Source: CAZADH01 sp964483805
GTDB taxonomy: Bacteria; Muiribacteriota; Ozemobacteria; Ozemobacterales; Ozemobacteraceae
Direction of reading: 5' to 3'
NCBI GenBank assembly: GCA_964483805.1
Contig: CAZADH010000001.1
Span: forward strand, 1 to 64,000
Length of the DNA stretch: 64,000 nucleotides
Within the stretch, counting starts at the first letter, position 1; each line of letters begins with the position of its first letter. Below are positions 8,947-17,458 of this stretch, one piece after another. Made by a program: the position numbers and the translations under genes. A model generated the notes under the pieces. It was not told the origin of the DNA and searched no databases. It was given only the letters and a program-made list of their open reading frames with translations.

Positions 8947-8962
8947 AGGGAGGAGGAAATCA

Positions 8963-9253
8963 ATGCTGCAACCGTACGAAACCCTTTTCTTTACGCGTCC
9001 CGAGATTACCGAGGACGAGCTGAAAGCCCTCATGGGCAAGCTCGAAGGTGCGATCGGTCGCTACGGCGGCCAGGTCGAGAAGGTTGACCATTGGGGCAAG
9101 CGCCGCCTGGCGTTTGAGGTCGAGAAACTGAACGAGGGCCATTACACCCTGGTCGAGTTCAAGGGCTCCCACGATGTTCTCAAAGAGCTCGAGCGTTTCT
9201 ACCTGATCAACCAGGACGTTCTGCGCTTCATCACGACGAAGCGCACCCAGTAA
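8963..9253 (+). CDS. rpsF: Ribosomal protein bS6
   Basis: This is a 96-residue bS6 of standard length, opening with the typical YETLFFTRPE and containing the GKRRLAFEVEKLNEGHYTLVEF core. It sits on the platform of the small subunit as a partner of bS18, encoded two genes downstream. The ribosome-binding site is a strong GGGAGGAGG at 8950-8958. It is the first gene of the rpsF-ssb-rpsR-DUF2232-rplI operon driven by the promoter at 8865. Confidence 0.97.
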   Translation: MLQPYETLFFTRPEITEDELKALMGKLEGAIGRYGGQVEKVDHWGKRRLAFEVEKLNEGHYTLVEFKGSHDVLKELERFYLINQDVLRFITTKRTQ

Positions 9254-9274
9254 GAAACTGGCGAGGCAACAACG

Positions 9275-9730
9275 TTGGCCAGCCTGAACAAGTGTTTCCT
9301 GATCGGCAACCTCACCCGGGACCCCGAGTTGAAGTACACCCCGCAAGGGACGGCGGTCTGCAAATTTGGTCTGGCGGTGTCGCGTAAGTTCAAGGGCGGC
9401 GACGGCCAGATGCAAGAGCAGACCACGTTCTTCAACATCGTCGTCTGGGGCAAACAGGGAGAGAACTGTAGCAAGTTCCTCTCGAAGGGGCGCTCGGTGT
9501 TCATCGAAGGGCGCATCGACATCCGCGACTACGAGACGCAGGATGGCCAGAAGCGCAAAGCCACCGAAATCGTCGCCGAGATGGTGCAGTTTTTGGGCGG
9601 TCCCGGTGGTGGCGCTCCGCGCGCTGCGGCGCCGGGTGGCGCTCCGGGCGAGGGCGGCGAGTTCGCGGGTCCCGAGGGGCCCGGTGCGGCGCCGGCCGGC
9701 GACGGTGGCTTCGACGACGTCCCATTCTGA
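9275..9730 (+). CDS. ssb: Single-stranded DNA-binding protein
   Basis: The 151-residue SSB has an OB-fold of about 110 residues (NKCFLIGNLTRDPELKYTPQG, FFNIVVWGKQGENCSKFLSKGR). A Gly/Ala/Pro-rich linker follows, then the acidic tip DDVPF that recruits replication and repair partners. Translation appears to begin with TTG at 9275, since no in-frame ATG fits the conserved N-terminus; the site in front (GGCGAGGC) is modest. Weak initiation would keep SSB below S6 and S18. A small hairpin (9745-9751 with 9755-9761) follows the stop, within the operon. Confidence 0.96.
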   Translation: MASLNKCFLIGNLTRDPELKYTPQGTAVCKFGLAVSRKFKGGDGQMQEQTTFFNIVVWGKQGENCSKFLSKGRSVFIEGRIDIRDYETQDGQKRKATEIVAEMVQFLGGPGGGAPRAAAPGGAPGEGGEFAGPEGPGAAPAGDGGFDDVPF

Positions 9731-9815
9731 TCACCTTCACGTGGCAGCCGTCGTACGGCTGTCCTGAGTTGCGTCGCACCGATGCGACGACAATATTTAC
9801 AGGAGATATACAACC

Positions 9816-10055
9816 ATGTCAGCTCCCGAAATCGATCCCAAGCGCCGTCGGCGCCGCAAAGTATGCCAGTTCTGCAAAGATAAGGTTGCCCACATCGATT
9901 ACAAAGACACGGTGCGCATTCGCCGTTTCATCAGCGAGCGCGGCAAGATCATCGCCCGCCGCTCGACCGGCACCTGTGCCTGGCATCAGCGCCTGTTGAC
10001 CAACGCGATCAAGCGCGCGCGCAACATCGCGATGCTGCCGTATACCGGCGAGTAA
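9816..10055 (+). CDS. rpsR: Ribosomal protein bS18
   Basis: The 79-residue bS18 shows the hallmark CQFCKDK near the N-terminus, [18 protein letters not shown], and the [14 protein letters not shown] segment. The two CxxC-like cysteines and the later Cys suggest the zinc-containing form. It binds bS6 in the small-subunit platform. The start follows AGGAGA at 9801-9806; the sequence just before is an unusually AT-rich patch (AATATTTACAGG). A GTAA-looped hairpin follows the gene. Confidence 0.97.
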   Translation: MSAPEIDPKRRRRRKVCQFCKDKVAHIDYKDTVRIRRFISERGKIIARRSTGTCAWHQRLLTNAIKRARNIAMLPYTGE

Positions 10056-10063
10056 ACCGCGAC

Positions 10064-10089
10064 CGGTGCGGCCCGTAAGGGTCGCACCG
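10064..10089 (+). terminator. Intercistronic hairpin after rpsR
   Basis: An 11-bp stem (10064-10074 with 10079-10089, one G-U pair) is capped by GTAA, a GNRA loop. There is no T tract, so it may be an attenuator or 3-prime protecting structure rather than a full terminator before the membrane-protein gene. Confidence 0.55.
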
Positions 10090-10106
10090 TCACGTGTTGA
10101 TCGGCA

Positions 10107-11126
10107 ATGATCGAAACCAGTTCTCCGCGAAAGACGCTCGGTGCAGGTTTGGGCGCCGGGATGTCGCTGGCCGGCGTCATGCTGGCCGGGGTGTTTCCGG
10201 TCGCCGGGTTGTTGACCCTGGCGGTGGCCGGTCTGCCGGCCCTGTTGATCGGCATCACCTGGGGAGTCGGTTGGTTTGCCTTCTACGGTCTGGTGCTGCT
10301 GGGCGCGGCGCTGGGGCTGTTGGGGCCGATGACCTCGGCGCTGGTGTTTGCGCTGTTGCTCGTGCCCACGGCCGTGGTCGTTGTGGCCTTGCGGCAAGGG
10401 CTGACGCCGATGGCGGCGTTGGCCGGGGCGCTGGTCATCGGCACGGTGCTGAGCACCGCCATGTGGTGGCTCGCACCGCTGGCCGGTCCGTCCGGTGTTG
10501 CCCTGTGGCGCAGTGCCGACCAGATCGAGACCATGTGGGACACAATGGCCGCCCAGTTTTTGGGAAACATGCGCGGTCAGGTCGATGAAAACGGCCTGCA
10601 GGTCGCGCGCGAGCGCATGACGCAGACGCGCGAGATGCTGAGCCTGCTCATCCCGGTGACGTTCATCTTCGTGTGGCATCTGTTTTCGCTGGGCATCACC
10701 TACATGCTCGGCCAAGGCATCGCTGCACGGCTGCAGGTGACGGTGCCGCCTTTGCCGCTGTTCCGCGACTGGCAGTTCGACTGGCGGTTGGTCTGGATGT
10801 TCCTGATCGGTTGGGCGCTTTTCTACGGTGCCGACTATCTCAATGTCTACGGTGCCGGGGCGATGGCCCGCCGGATCGGGGCGAACTGCCTGGCCATGAG
10901 CCAGATGCTGTATCTCATTGCCGGTTTCTCGTTGATTGCGTTCTTCTTTCACAAATACGCCATCGGTCCCGGTGGTCGGCTGGGCATCACGTTTCTTGCG
11001 TTGATGCTGGCGCAGGTGGTGATCTGGCTCGGCATCATCGATGTCTGGGCCGAGTTTCGCGCCCCGCGCAAGCCGGCCGGTGAGGCCGATGCCAAAGCAG
11101 AGACGTCGTTTTTCGACGACTGGTAA
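10107..11126 (+). CDS. DUF2232 (YybS-like) membrane protein
   Basis: The 339-residue polytopic protein has about eight membrane helices: four in the first 120 residues, one near 180-205, then three more after about 225. Position between rpsR and rplI, and the helix pattern, are typical of the DUF2232/YybS family found in many rpsR-rplI operons. Its function is not established. The start ATG at 10107 lacks a clear Shine-Dalgarno sequence and sits 18 bases after the hairpin. The C-terminus is short and acidic (FFDDW). Confidence 0.8.
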   Translation: MIETSSPRKTLGAGLGAGMSLAGVMLAGVFPVAGLLTLAVAGLPALLIGITWGVGWFAFYGLVLLGAALGLLGPMTSALVFALLLVPTAVVVVALRQGLTPMAALAGALVIGTVLSTAMWWLAPLAGPSGVALWRSADQIETMWDTMAAQFLGNMRGQVDENGLQVARERMTQTREMLSLLIPVTFIFVWHLFSLGITYMLGQGIAARLQVTVPPLPLFRDWQFDWRLVWMFLIGWALFYGADYLNVYGAGAMARRIGANCLAMSQMLYLIAGFSLIAFFFHKYAIGPGGRLGITFLALMLAQVVIWLGIIDVWAEFRAPRKPAGEADAKAETSFFDDW

Positions 11127-11155
11127 TCCGCCAATACGGCCAGGAGGATAAAGCA

Positions 11156-11620
11156 ATGCAAGTGGTTCTGATGCAAGATGTGGCCGGTCTGGGCAAAAAA
11201 GGCCAGACCAAAAACGTGGCCGAGGGCTACGCCAAGAATTTCCTGTTTCCGCGCAATCTTGCGATTATCGTGACCAAAGGCTCGCTCAAGCAGATCGAAC
11301 TGCAGAAGCAGTCATGGGAGCGCCGTGAAGTGGTCGAGCGCGAAGCAGCCACCAAACTGGGCAAGAAGATCGATACCCTGACGTTGAAGATTGCGAAGAA
11401 GGCCGGCGAGAACGGCAAGCTGTTCGGTTCCGTGACCACGCAGGAACTGGCCGACATGCTGTCGCGCGAAGTCAGCCTCGAGATCGACAAGCGCAACATC
11501 ATGGCCGATCACATCAAAGAACTGGGCAAGCACGATGTGACCGTGAAGCTGCACCATGAAGTCAAGGCGACGTTCAAGTTGATCGTCGAGCCCGAAGCCG
11601 AGGCCGCTGCCGCGAACTGA
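11156..11620 (+). CDS. rplI: Ribosomal protein bL9
   Basis: The 154-residue bL9 begins with MQVVLMQDVAGLGKKGQ and has the NFLFPRNLA motif, the long connecting helix, and a C-terminal domain (ENGKLFGSVTTQELADML). It sits on the large subunit near the base of the L1 stalk. Length is normal. The ribosome-binding site is AGGAGG at 11142-11147. It is the last clear member of the ribosomal operon; dnaB starts 250 bases later, behind its own leader. Confidence 0.97.
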   Translation: MQVVLMQDVAGLGKKGQTKNVAEGYAKNFLFPRNLAIIVTKGSLKQIELQKQSWERREVVEREAATKLGKKIDTLTLKIAKKAGENGKLFGSVTTQELADMLSREVSLEIDKRNIMADHIKELGKHDVTVKLHHEVKATFKLIVEPEAEAAAAN

Positions 11621-11652
11621 GCCGGTGTCGGCTCGGGGCAAGGCGTCCGCTG

Positions 11653-11694
11653 CACACCCCGTCGGGTTCGTTTCTACGGGCTCGGCGGGGTGTG
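11653..11694 (+). terminator. Possible terminator after rplI
   Basis: A 9-bp GC-rich stem (11653-11661 with 11686-11694) encloses a 24-base loop and is followed by TCGTTGTC. The loop is long and the T tract weak. Confidence 0.4.
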
Positions 11695-11774
11695 TCGTTG
11701 TCGGTCGGGCACGGTTTTCGTTGCGCCGTTTTATGGCGGCGGATGGCACCGTCACCGTTTGTCGGTCTGGAGTT

Positions 11775-11789
11775 GTAGACTGATGCCAT
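11775..11789 (+). promoter_or_regulatory. GTAGACTGAT(C/G)CCAT element, copy 2
   Basis: This 14-of-15 match to 5946-5960 lies 81 bases before the dnaB start. TAGACT could be a -10 hexamer, but no convincing -35 box precedes it. Confidence 0.45.
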
Positions 11790-11869
11790 TGACGTGGCGA
11801 GGTGACGATTGTGGGCAGAACCGGATGCAGTTCGTGGCTGGTGATGTATTTACATTGTGAGGATAGGCG

Positions 11870-13243
11870 ATGAACGAAAACGAGTTGCTGGCCAGGGTGC
11901 CGCCGCACAACCTCGAGGCCGAGCAAAGCCTGCTCGGCTCGATGATGATCTCGCCCGATGCGATCTCGACCGCCACCGAACACGTCACCGCCGAGGACTT
12001 CTACCTCGTCAGCCATCGTCTCATTTATGCGGCCATGCTCGAGTTGTTCCAGAAGCAGAGCCCGTGTGACGCGGTGACCCTGGTCGAACAGTTGCGGTCG
12101 CAGGGCAAACTGGCCGAGGCGGGTGGCGCCAGTTACCTGGCGCAGATCGTCAACTGTGTGCCGTCGGCGGCTCACTGCGAGTTCTACGCCAAGATCATCA
12201 AAGACAAGGCGGTGTTGCGGGCGCTGATCAAGCTCAGTCACGAACTGGCGGGGTCGGCGTTCGAGCCCGAGGTCGTGGTCAACGAGTTGCTCGATCGTTC
12301 CGAGAATCGCATTTTCGACCTCAACAAAACCCGCATTACCAGACCGTATCAGCCGGTCAAGTCGCTCATCGACGAAACGTTTCGGCAGATCCAGGAACGG
12401 TACGACAACAAAGAGCGGGTCACCGGCGTGCCGTCGGGGTTTCAGGCGGTCGATGAGTACACGTCCGGGTTCCAGAAATCGGATCTGATTATCGTTGCCG
12501 CGCGGCCCTCGATGGGAAAAACCGCGTTCTGTCTGAACATCGCCCAGCATGCGGCCCTCGAAGCGAAGATTCCGGCCATGGTGTTTTCGCTCGAAATGTC
12601 GGCGAGCCAGTTGGTGACGCGTCTGCTGTGTTCGACAGCGCATATCGACGGCCAGAAGATGCGCAGCGGGTTTCTCGCCGATGATGACTGGCCGAAATTG
12701 ACACTGGCGGCCGGGGCCCTGAGTGCCTCGCCGATCTTCATCGACGACACCCCCGGGGCGGCGATTCTCGAGTTGCGCGCCAAAGCGCGTCGTGCCAAAG
12801 CGCAAGAGAATATCGGCCTGATTGTCATCGATTACCTGCAGTTGATCACCTCGCCCGGCGCCGGCGGTGGTGCGCAGGCGAGCCGCGAGCAAGAGATCTC
12901 GTCGATCTCGCGGTCGCTCAAGAGCCTGGCGCGTGAGCTGCAAGTGCCGGTGATCGCGCTGTCGCAGTTGTCGCGGGCCTGCGAGTCTCGCGGCGACAAA
13001 CGGCCCATGCTCTCGGATTTGCGCGAATCGGGCGCGATCGAGCAGGACGCCGACGTGGTCATGTTCCTGTATCGCGATGAATACTACAACCCGAAGAAAG
13101 AAGACAGCCAGGGCATCGCCGAAGTGATCATCGCCAAGCAGCGCAACGGGCCGACCGGCAGTTGCATGTTGCAGTTCAACAAATCGTTTGCCCAGTTCAA
13201 CAATCTCGATCTCGCGCATGCCAACCGCTATGGTGGCGAGTAG
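11870..13243 (+). CDS. dnaB: Replicative DNA helicase DnaB
   Basis: The 457-residue product is a full-length DnaB. The N-terminal domain starts at PPHNLEAEQSLLGSMM. The RecA-like domain has the P-loop in ARPSMGKTAFCLNIA, the Walker B region VIDYLQLI, the LSQLSR segment and the conserved DLRESGAIEQDADVV arginine-finger region. It unwinds DNA ahead of the fork as a hexamer. No intein is present. The upstream region carries a GTATTTAC motif at 11846-11853, a few bases before the start. The PAP2 gene follows 27 bases downstream, so the two may be co-transcribed. Confidence 0.97.
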   Translation: MNENELLARVPPHNLEAEQSLLGSMMISPDAISTATEHVTAEDFYLVSHRLIYAAMLELFQKQSPCDAVTLVEQLRSQGKLAEAGGASYLAQIVNCVPSAAHCEFYAKIIKDKAVLRALIKLSHELAGSAFEPEVVVNELLDRSENRIFDLNKTRITRPYQPVKSLIDETFRQIQERYDNKERVTGVPSGFQAVDEYTSGFQKSDLIIVAARPSMGKTAFCLNIAQHAALEAKIPAMVFSLEMSASQLVTRLLCSTAHIDGQKMRSGFLADDDWPKLTLAAGALSASPIFIDDTPGAAILELRAKARRAKAQENIGLIVIDYLQLITSPGAGGGAQASREQEISSISRSLKSLARELQVPVIALSQLSRACESRGDKRPMLSDLRESGAIEQDADVVMFLYRDEYYNPKKEDSQGIAEVIIAKQRNGPTGSCMLQFNKSFAQFNNLDLAHANRYGGE

Positions 13244-13270
13244 CAGCGGGATCGAGGGAGAGGCGCGCTG

Positions 13271-13909
13271 ATGTTGCCGGAGTGGCTGCGGACGCTGGAT
13301 CATACCCTGTTCTTCTGGCTGAACGGGCGGGCGACCGGTGATTTTCTCGACTGGTTCATGCCGTTCATCACCCAGGAGTGGACCTGGGCGCCTTTCATCG
13401 CCGCCGGCTGGATCGGCCTCCTGGTGTCACGTCGGCCCGGGCATCGGCAACTGGCGCTGGCATTGCTGGTGACCATCGGCCTGACCGACCTGCTCGGTTC
13501 GCGGGTGCTCAAGCCGATGTGTGGCCGGCAACGACCGTGTATCGCCATGCCCGACAAGGTGATATTACGTGTTGGACGCAGCGGCAGTCCGTCGTTCCCG
13601 AGCAACCATGCCGCGAACACGGGGGCGGCGGCCGCGACGCTTGCGTTCATGGGCAGCGGCACGGTACCGACCGTAGCGTTGACTGTGCTGGCGGTGGTGA
13701 TCGCCTGGTCGCGGGTCTACGTCGGCGTCCATTACCCGCTCGATGTCGTGGTCGGTGCCGGTATCGGTATCCTGGTGGCCTTCGCGGTGACGCGGGCCCT
13801 ACTGGCGATACACCGTCGCTGGTGGGGCGAGTCCACGGTAGTGATGAATAACCGGCAGGTGACGCCAGACGCCGTGGCGGGCGATCGCAAAAGCCCTGAT
13901 GGTTCATGA
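13271..13909 (+). CDS. PAP2-family membrane phosphatase
   Basis: The 212-residue product shows the three PAP2 signature blocks: KPMCGRQRP, PSNHAAN and SRVYVGVHYPLDV, with the catalytic histidines in the second and third. Five to six membrane helices surround them. Family members remove phosphate from undecaprenyl pyrophosphate or phosphatidate-type lipids at the outer face of the inner membrane. The substrate cannot be read from sequence. The C-terminal 25 residues are polar and non-conserved. A strong hairpin follows between this gene and convergent trxA. Confidence 0.88.
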   Translation: MLPEWLRTLDHTLFFWLNGRATGDFLDWFMPFITQEWTWAPFIAAGWIGLLVSRRPGHRQLALALLVTIGLTDLLGSRVLKPMCGRQRPCIAMPDKVILRVGRSGSPSFPSNHAANTGAAAATLAFMGSGTVPTVALTVLAVVIAWSRVYVGVHYPLDVVVGAGIGILVAFAVTRALLAIHRRWWGESTVVMNNRQVTPDAVAGDRKSPDGS

Positions 13910-13984
13910 ACCTGCCTTTTTGTGTGTCGTTGCTGTCGACGGCGAAATGTATCGATTGATCCATCGCTGAAGCAGTGTAGACAA

Positions 13985-14022
13985 CGCAAGCCGGCCCACG
14001 CTCTGGCGTGGGCCGGCTTGCG
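13985..14022. terminator. Bidirectional hairpin between PAP2 gene and trxA
   Basis: A perfect 17-bp stem (13985-14001 with 14006-14022) with a TCTG loop. The flanking sequence lacks a long T run on either side, but the stem is very stable and the genes converge on it. Confidence 0.8.
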
Positions 14023-14071
14023 CTACCAAGGCCCGTGCCGTCTCGGCCGGGCTCAGGACAGGCCTGGGGGT

Positions 14072-14401
14072 TTACTTGCCGCCGAGCAGGTGTTTCTCGA
14101 TCAGCTTGGCAAGATCGGCCTGGCTGGTGGCACCCACGTGGGTGTGCACGACCTTGCCGGCGACGAAGAAGGCCAGGGTCGGAATCGACATTACGCCGTA
14201 TTTACCGGCGAGTGCCTGGCTGTCATCGACGTTGATCTTGGCGACCTTGACCTTGCCGGCGTAGTCGCGGGAGATTGCATCGATGATGGGGCCGATGGCT
14301 TTGCAGGGGCCGCACCACGGGGCCCAGAAGTCGACGAGGACCGGGCCGGCAAAGTTCAGGACTTCCTGGTCAAAGTTCTTTTCATTCAGTTCGAGTGCCA
14401 T
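14072..14401 (-). CDS. trxA: Thioredoxin
   Basis: The 109-residue thioredoxin has the WCGPC active site in VDFWAPWCGPCKAIGP, the cis-proline loop MSIPTLAFF and normal length. It reduces protein disulfides in the cytoplasm. The start follows GCAAGGAGTC. Its own promoter (TTGCCC-17-TATCCT) is visible about 58 bases upstream, between it and the end of aspS, so it is probably transcribed alone. Confidence 0.96.
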   Translation of the reverse strand: MALELNEKNFDQEVLNFAGPVLVDFWAPWCGPCKAIGPIIDAISRDYAGKVKVAKINVDDSQALAGKYGVMSIPTLAFFVAGKVVHTHVGATSQADLAKLIEKHLLGGK

Positions 14402-14458
14402 GTTAGCGAGACTCCTTGCTGCGGTGTTGGTTGATCACATGCGCTGATTCCCGGAAGC

Positions 14459-14487
14459 AGGATACGCAATTGCCGTGACCGGGGCAA
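14459..14487 (-). promoter_or_regulatory. trxA promoter
   Basis: On the minus strand TTGCCC (14487-14482), a 17-base spacer and TATCCT (14464-14459). The transcript would start near 14452 and carry a leader of about 50 bases. Confidence 0.65.
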
Positions 14488-14545
14488 GTCGCGAACAAGC
14501 GTGTGCCGATCAACCGAATGGCGAAAACATACAATGTATGTTGAA

Positions 14546-16324
14546 CTACTTCTGTGGTGGCGGTACCACCTTGATGTGGAGTTCTTCGATCTGCTTGGGC
14601 ATGACCTCGCACGGGGCACCCATGAGCAGGTCTTGCGCCATCTGGTTCATCGGAAAGGCGATGACCTCGCGGATATTCGGTTCGTCGGCGAGCAACATGA
14701 CGATGCGGTCGAGACCGGGCGCGATGCCACCATGCGGCGGTGCACCGAAGCGGAACGCGCGGATCATCCCCCCGAACCGGCGGTCGACCTCTTCGGGCGG
14801 GTAGCCGGCGATGGCAAACGCCTTGTACATGATGTCGGGGCGGTGGTTGCGGATCGCGCCGGAACTCAGTTCGATGCCGTTGCAGACGATGTCGTACTGG
14901 TAGGCCTTGATCGTCAACGGATCGTTCTTCTCGAGGGCATCGAGGCCCCCTTGCGGCATCGAGAATGGGTTGTGCGAGAACGTGACCTGATTGGTCTCGG
15001 GGTCGAGTTCGAACATCGGGAAATCGACGATCCAGCAGAACTTGAAGACGTTCATGTCGCGCAGGTTGAGCAGGTCGGCGAGCTTGAGCCGGACCTTGCC
15101 CATGACGTTGGCGACGACCTTGGCCTCGTCGGCCATCAGCAACCAGGCGCAACCGGGTTCGCTGCCCACCCGGGCGGCGATGGCGTTGCGGGTGGCCTCG
15201 TCGAGCGGCTTGACCAGGCTGCCCTTCACGCCGCCCTCGGCCGGGAAGATCAAGGTGGCGAGGCCCTTGGCGCCCAGGCCTTTGGCGTATTCTTCGAGAT
15301 CGGTAAACCACTTGCGCGACTGCGCGGCGATACCGGGCACCTTGATGAGGCGCACCACCCCACCCTTGGCGACGCAGTCGGCAAACACGGCGAAGCCGCA
15401 CCCTTTGACGAGATCGCTGATGTCTTCGATCGGCAGGTCGAAGCGCAGGTCGGGTTTGTCACAACCGTATTTGCGCATGGCCTCTTCGAAGGTGATGCGG
15501 GGGAACGGCGCCGGCGTGATCGTCTTGGTGGAGAACTCGGCAAAGAGGCCGGTCATGAGCTTTTCCATGGCCGCGAAGACGTCTTCCTGCGTGGCGTAGG
15601 CCATCTCGACGTCGATCTGGTAGAACTCGCCGGGGCTGCGGTCGGCACGGGCGTCTTCATCGCGGAAACAGGGGGCGATCTGGAAATAACGATCGAAACC
15701 GGACACCATCAACAATTGTTTGAATTGCTGCGGCGCCTGCGGCAACGCATAGAACTTGCCGGGGTGGATGCGACTGGGCACGAGGTAGTCGCGGGCCCCT
15801 TCGGGAGAACTGCTGGTGAGAATGGGCGTGTTCATTTCCATGAAGCCCATCTCCCACATGCGGCGGCGCACGCTGGCGGCGACGGCCGAGCGCAGGATGA
15901 TGTTCTTGTGCAGCTTGGCGCGGCGCAGATCGAGGAACCGGTAGGTCAGGCGGTTGACCTCGGGCATCGTGGTCTCGTCGGCGATCGGGAACGGCAGGAC
16001 GTCGGCCGGTCCCTGGATGACTGCGTCGGTGACGCCGATTTCGATCTCGCCGGTGGCGAGCTTGGGATTGACGGTGCCCGGTTCACGCCTCTTGACGGTG
16101 CCGGTGACGGTGACGGTCGACTCGATGCGGGCGCCATCGAGAATCTTGGCGGCCGGCGAGTTCGGATCGATGACGATCTGGGTGACGCCGTAGTGGTCGC
16201 GCAGATCGATGAACAGCACCCCACCGAGGTCGCGTTTGCGGTGAATCCAGCCGGAGAGGCGAACCTCATGGCCGACTTCGGCCAGACCGAGGGCATTGCA
16301 GGTGTGGGTGCGGTACGGATGCAT
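14546..16324 (-). CDS. aspS: Aspartyl-tRNA synthetase, bacterial type
   Basis: The 592-residue enzyme has the N-terminal OB anticodon-binding domain ([29 protein letters not shown]), class II motif 2 ([24 protein letters not shown]), the bacterial GAD insertion in the middle, and motif 3 ([14 protein letters not shown]). It charges tRNA-Asp; whether it also charges tRNA-Asn cannot be settled here. I chose ATG 16324 because AGGAGG lies eight bases upstream and the protein then starts at the conserved [10 protein letters not shown]; the frame is open 33 bases further. A canonical promoter lies at 16378-16406. Confidence 0.96.
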   Translation of the reverse strand: MHPYRTHTCNALGLAEVGHEVRLSGWIHRKRDLGGVLFIDLRDHYGVTQIVIDPNSPAAKILDGARIESTVTVTGTVKRREPGTVNPKLATGEIEIGVTDAVIQGPADVLPFPIADETTMPEVNRLTYRFLDLRRAKLHKNIILRSAVAASVRRRMWEMGFMEMNTPILTSSSPEGARDYLVPSRIHPGKFYALPQAPQQFKQLLMVSGFDRYFQIAPCFRDEDARADRSPGEFYQIDVEMAYATQEDVFAAMEKLMTGLFAEFSTKTITPAPFPRITFEEAMRKYGCDKPDLRFDLPIEDISDLVKGCGFAVFADCVAKGGVVRLIKVPGIAAQSRKWFTDLEEYAKGLGAKGLATLIFPAEGGVKGSLVKPLDEATRNAIAARVGSEPGCAWLLMADEAKVVANVMGKVRLKLADLLNLRDMNVFKFCWIVDFPMFELDPETNQVTFSHNPFSMPQGGLDALEKNDPLTIKAYQYDIVCNGIELSSGAIRNHRPDIMYKAFAIAGYPPEEVDRRFGGMIRAFRFGAPPHGGIAPGLDRIVMLLADEPNIREVIAFPMNQMAQDLLMGAPCEVMPKQIEELHIKVVPPPQK

Positions 16325-16377
16325 GCGAACTGCCTCCTGAACGTCTCTTTCCGGCAAGCGCCGGAGGGAATTGCGCC

Positions 16378-16406
16378 AGTCTAATGGAATGGCGTCGATG
16401 ATGCAA
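16378..16406 (-). promoter_or_regulatory. aspS promoter
   Basis: On the minus strand TTGCAT (16406-16401), a 17-base spacer, and TAGACT (16383-16378), about 54 bases before the ATG. Confidence 0.65.
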
Positions 16407-16506
16407 GAGACCCCCCGGTCGGCTGTCGGCAGGCTGCGATCAGTTCATCATCGGCGTTGGCAGGGGCTGACCGGTGGAATGAGGCTCGTATTGACGATGT
16501 ATGTTC

Positions 16507-17361
<855 letters not shown>

Positions 17362-17458
17362 GTTGCCTCGTCGGATTACTTGGAGCAGCGTTGCGGAGAA
17401 AAGTACGGACACCATGGTGCCAGGAAACGCTGGCGACGGCAAACGCCATGCGGAAAAG

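Larger units (their letters stand above)
8625..8962. other. 338-bp intergenic region between divergent genes
   Basis: This stretch holds the ribosome-binding site of the minus-strand gene, a short GGCGCC-centred palindrome near 8665, the rpsF promoter (8865-8893) and the rpsF leader. I see no small gene or RNA gene in 8700-8860. Confidence 0.6.

Noticed and set aside
11312..13303. Long open frame antisense to dnaB and rplI (663 codons)
   Set aside because: It is the mirror of strongly conserved genes, low-complexity in His/Arg/Gln, and has no start signal; high GC leaves antisense frames open.
14501..16384. 627-codon plus-strand frame over aspS
   Set aside because: It is the complement of aspS; all conserved motifs are on the minus strand.
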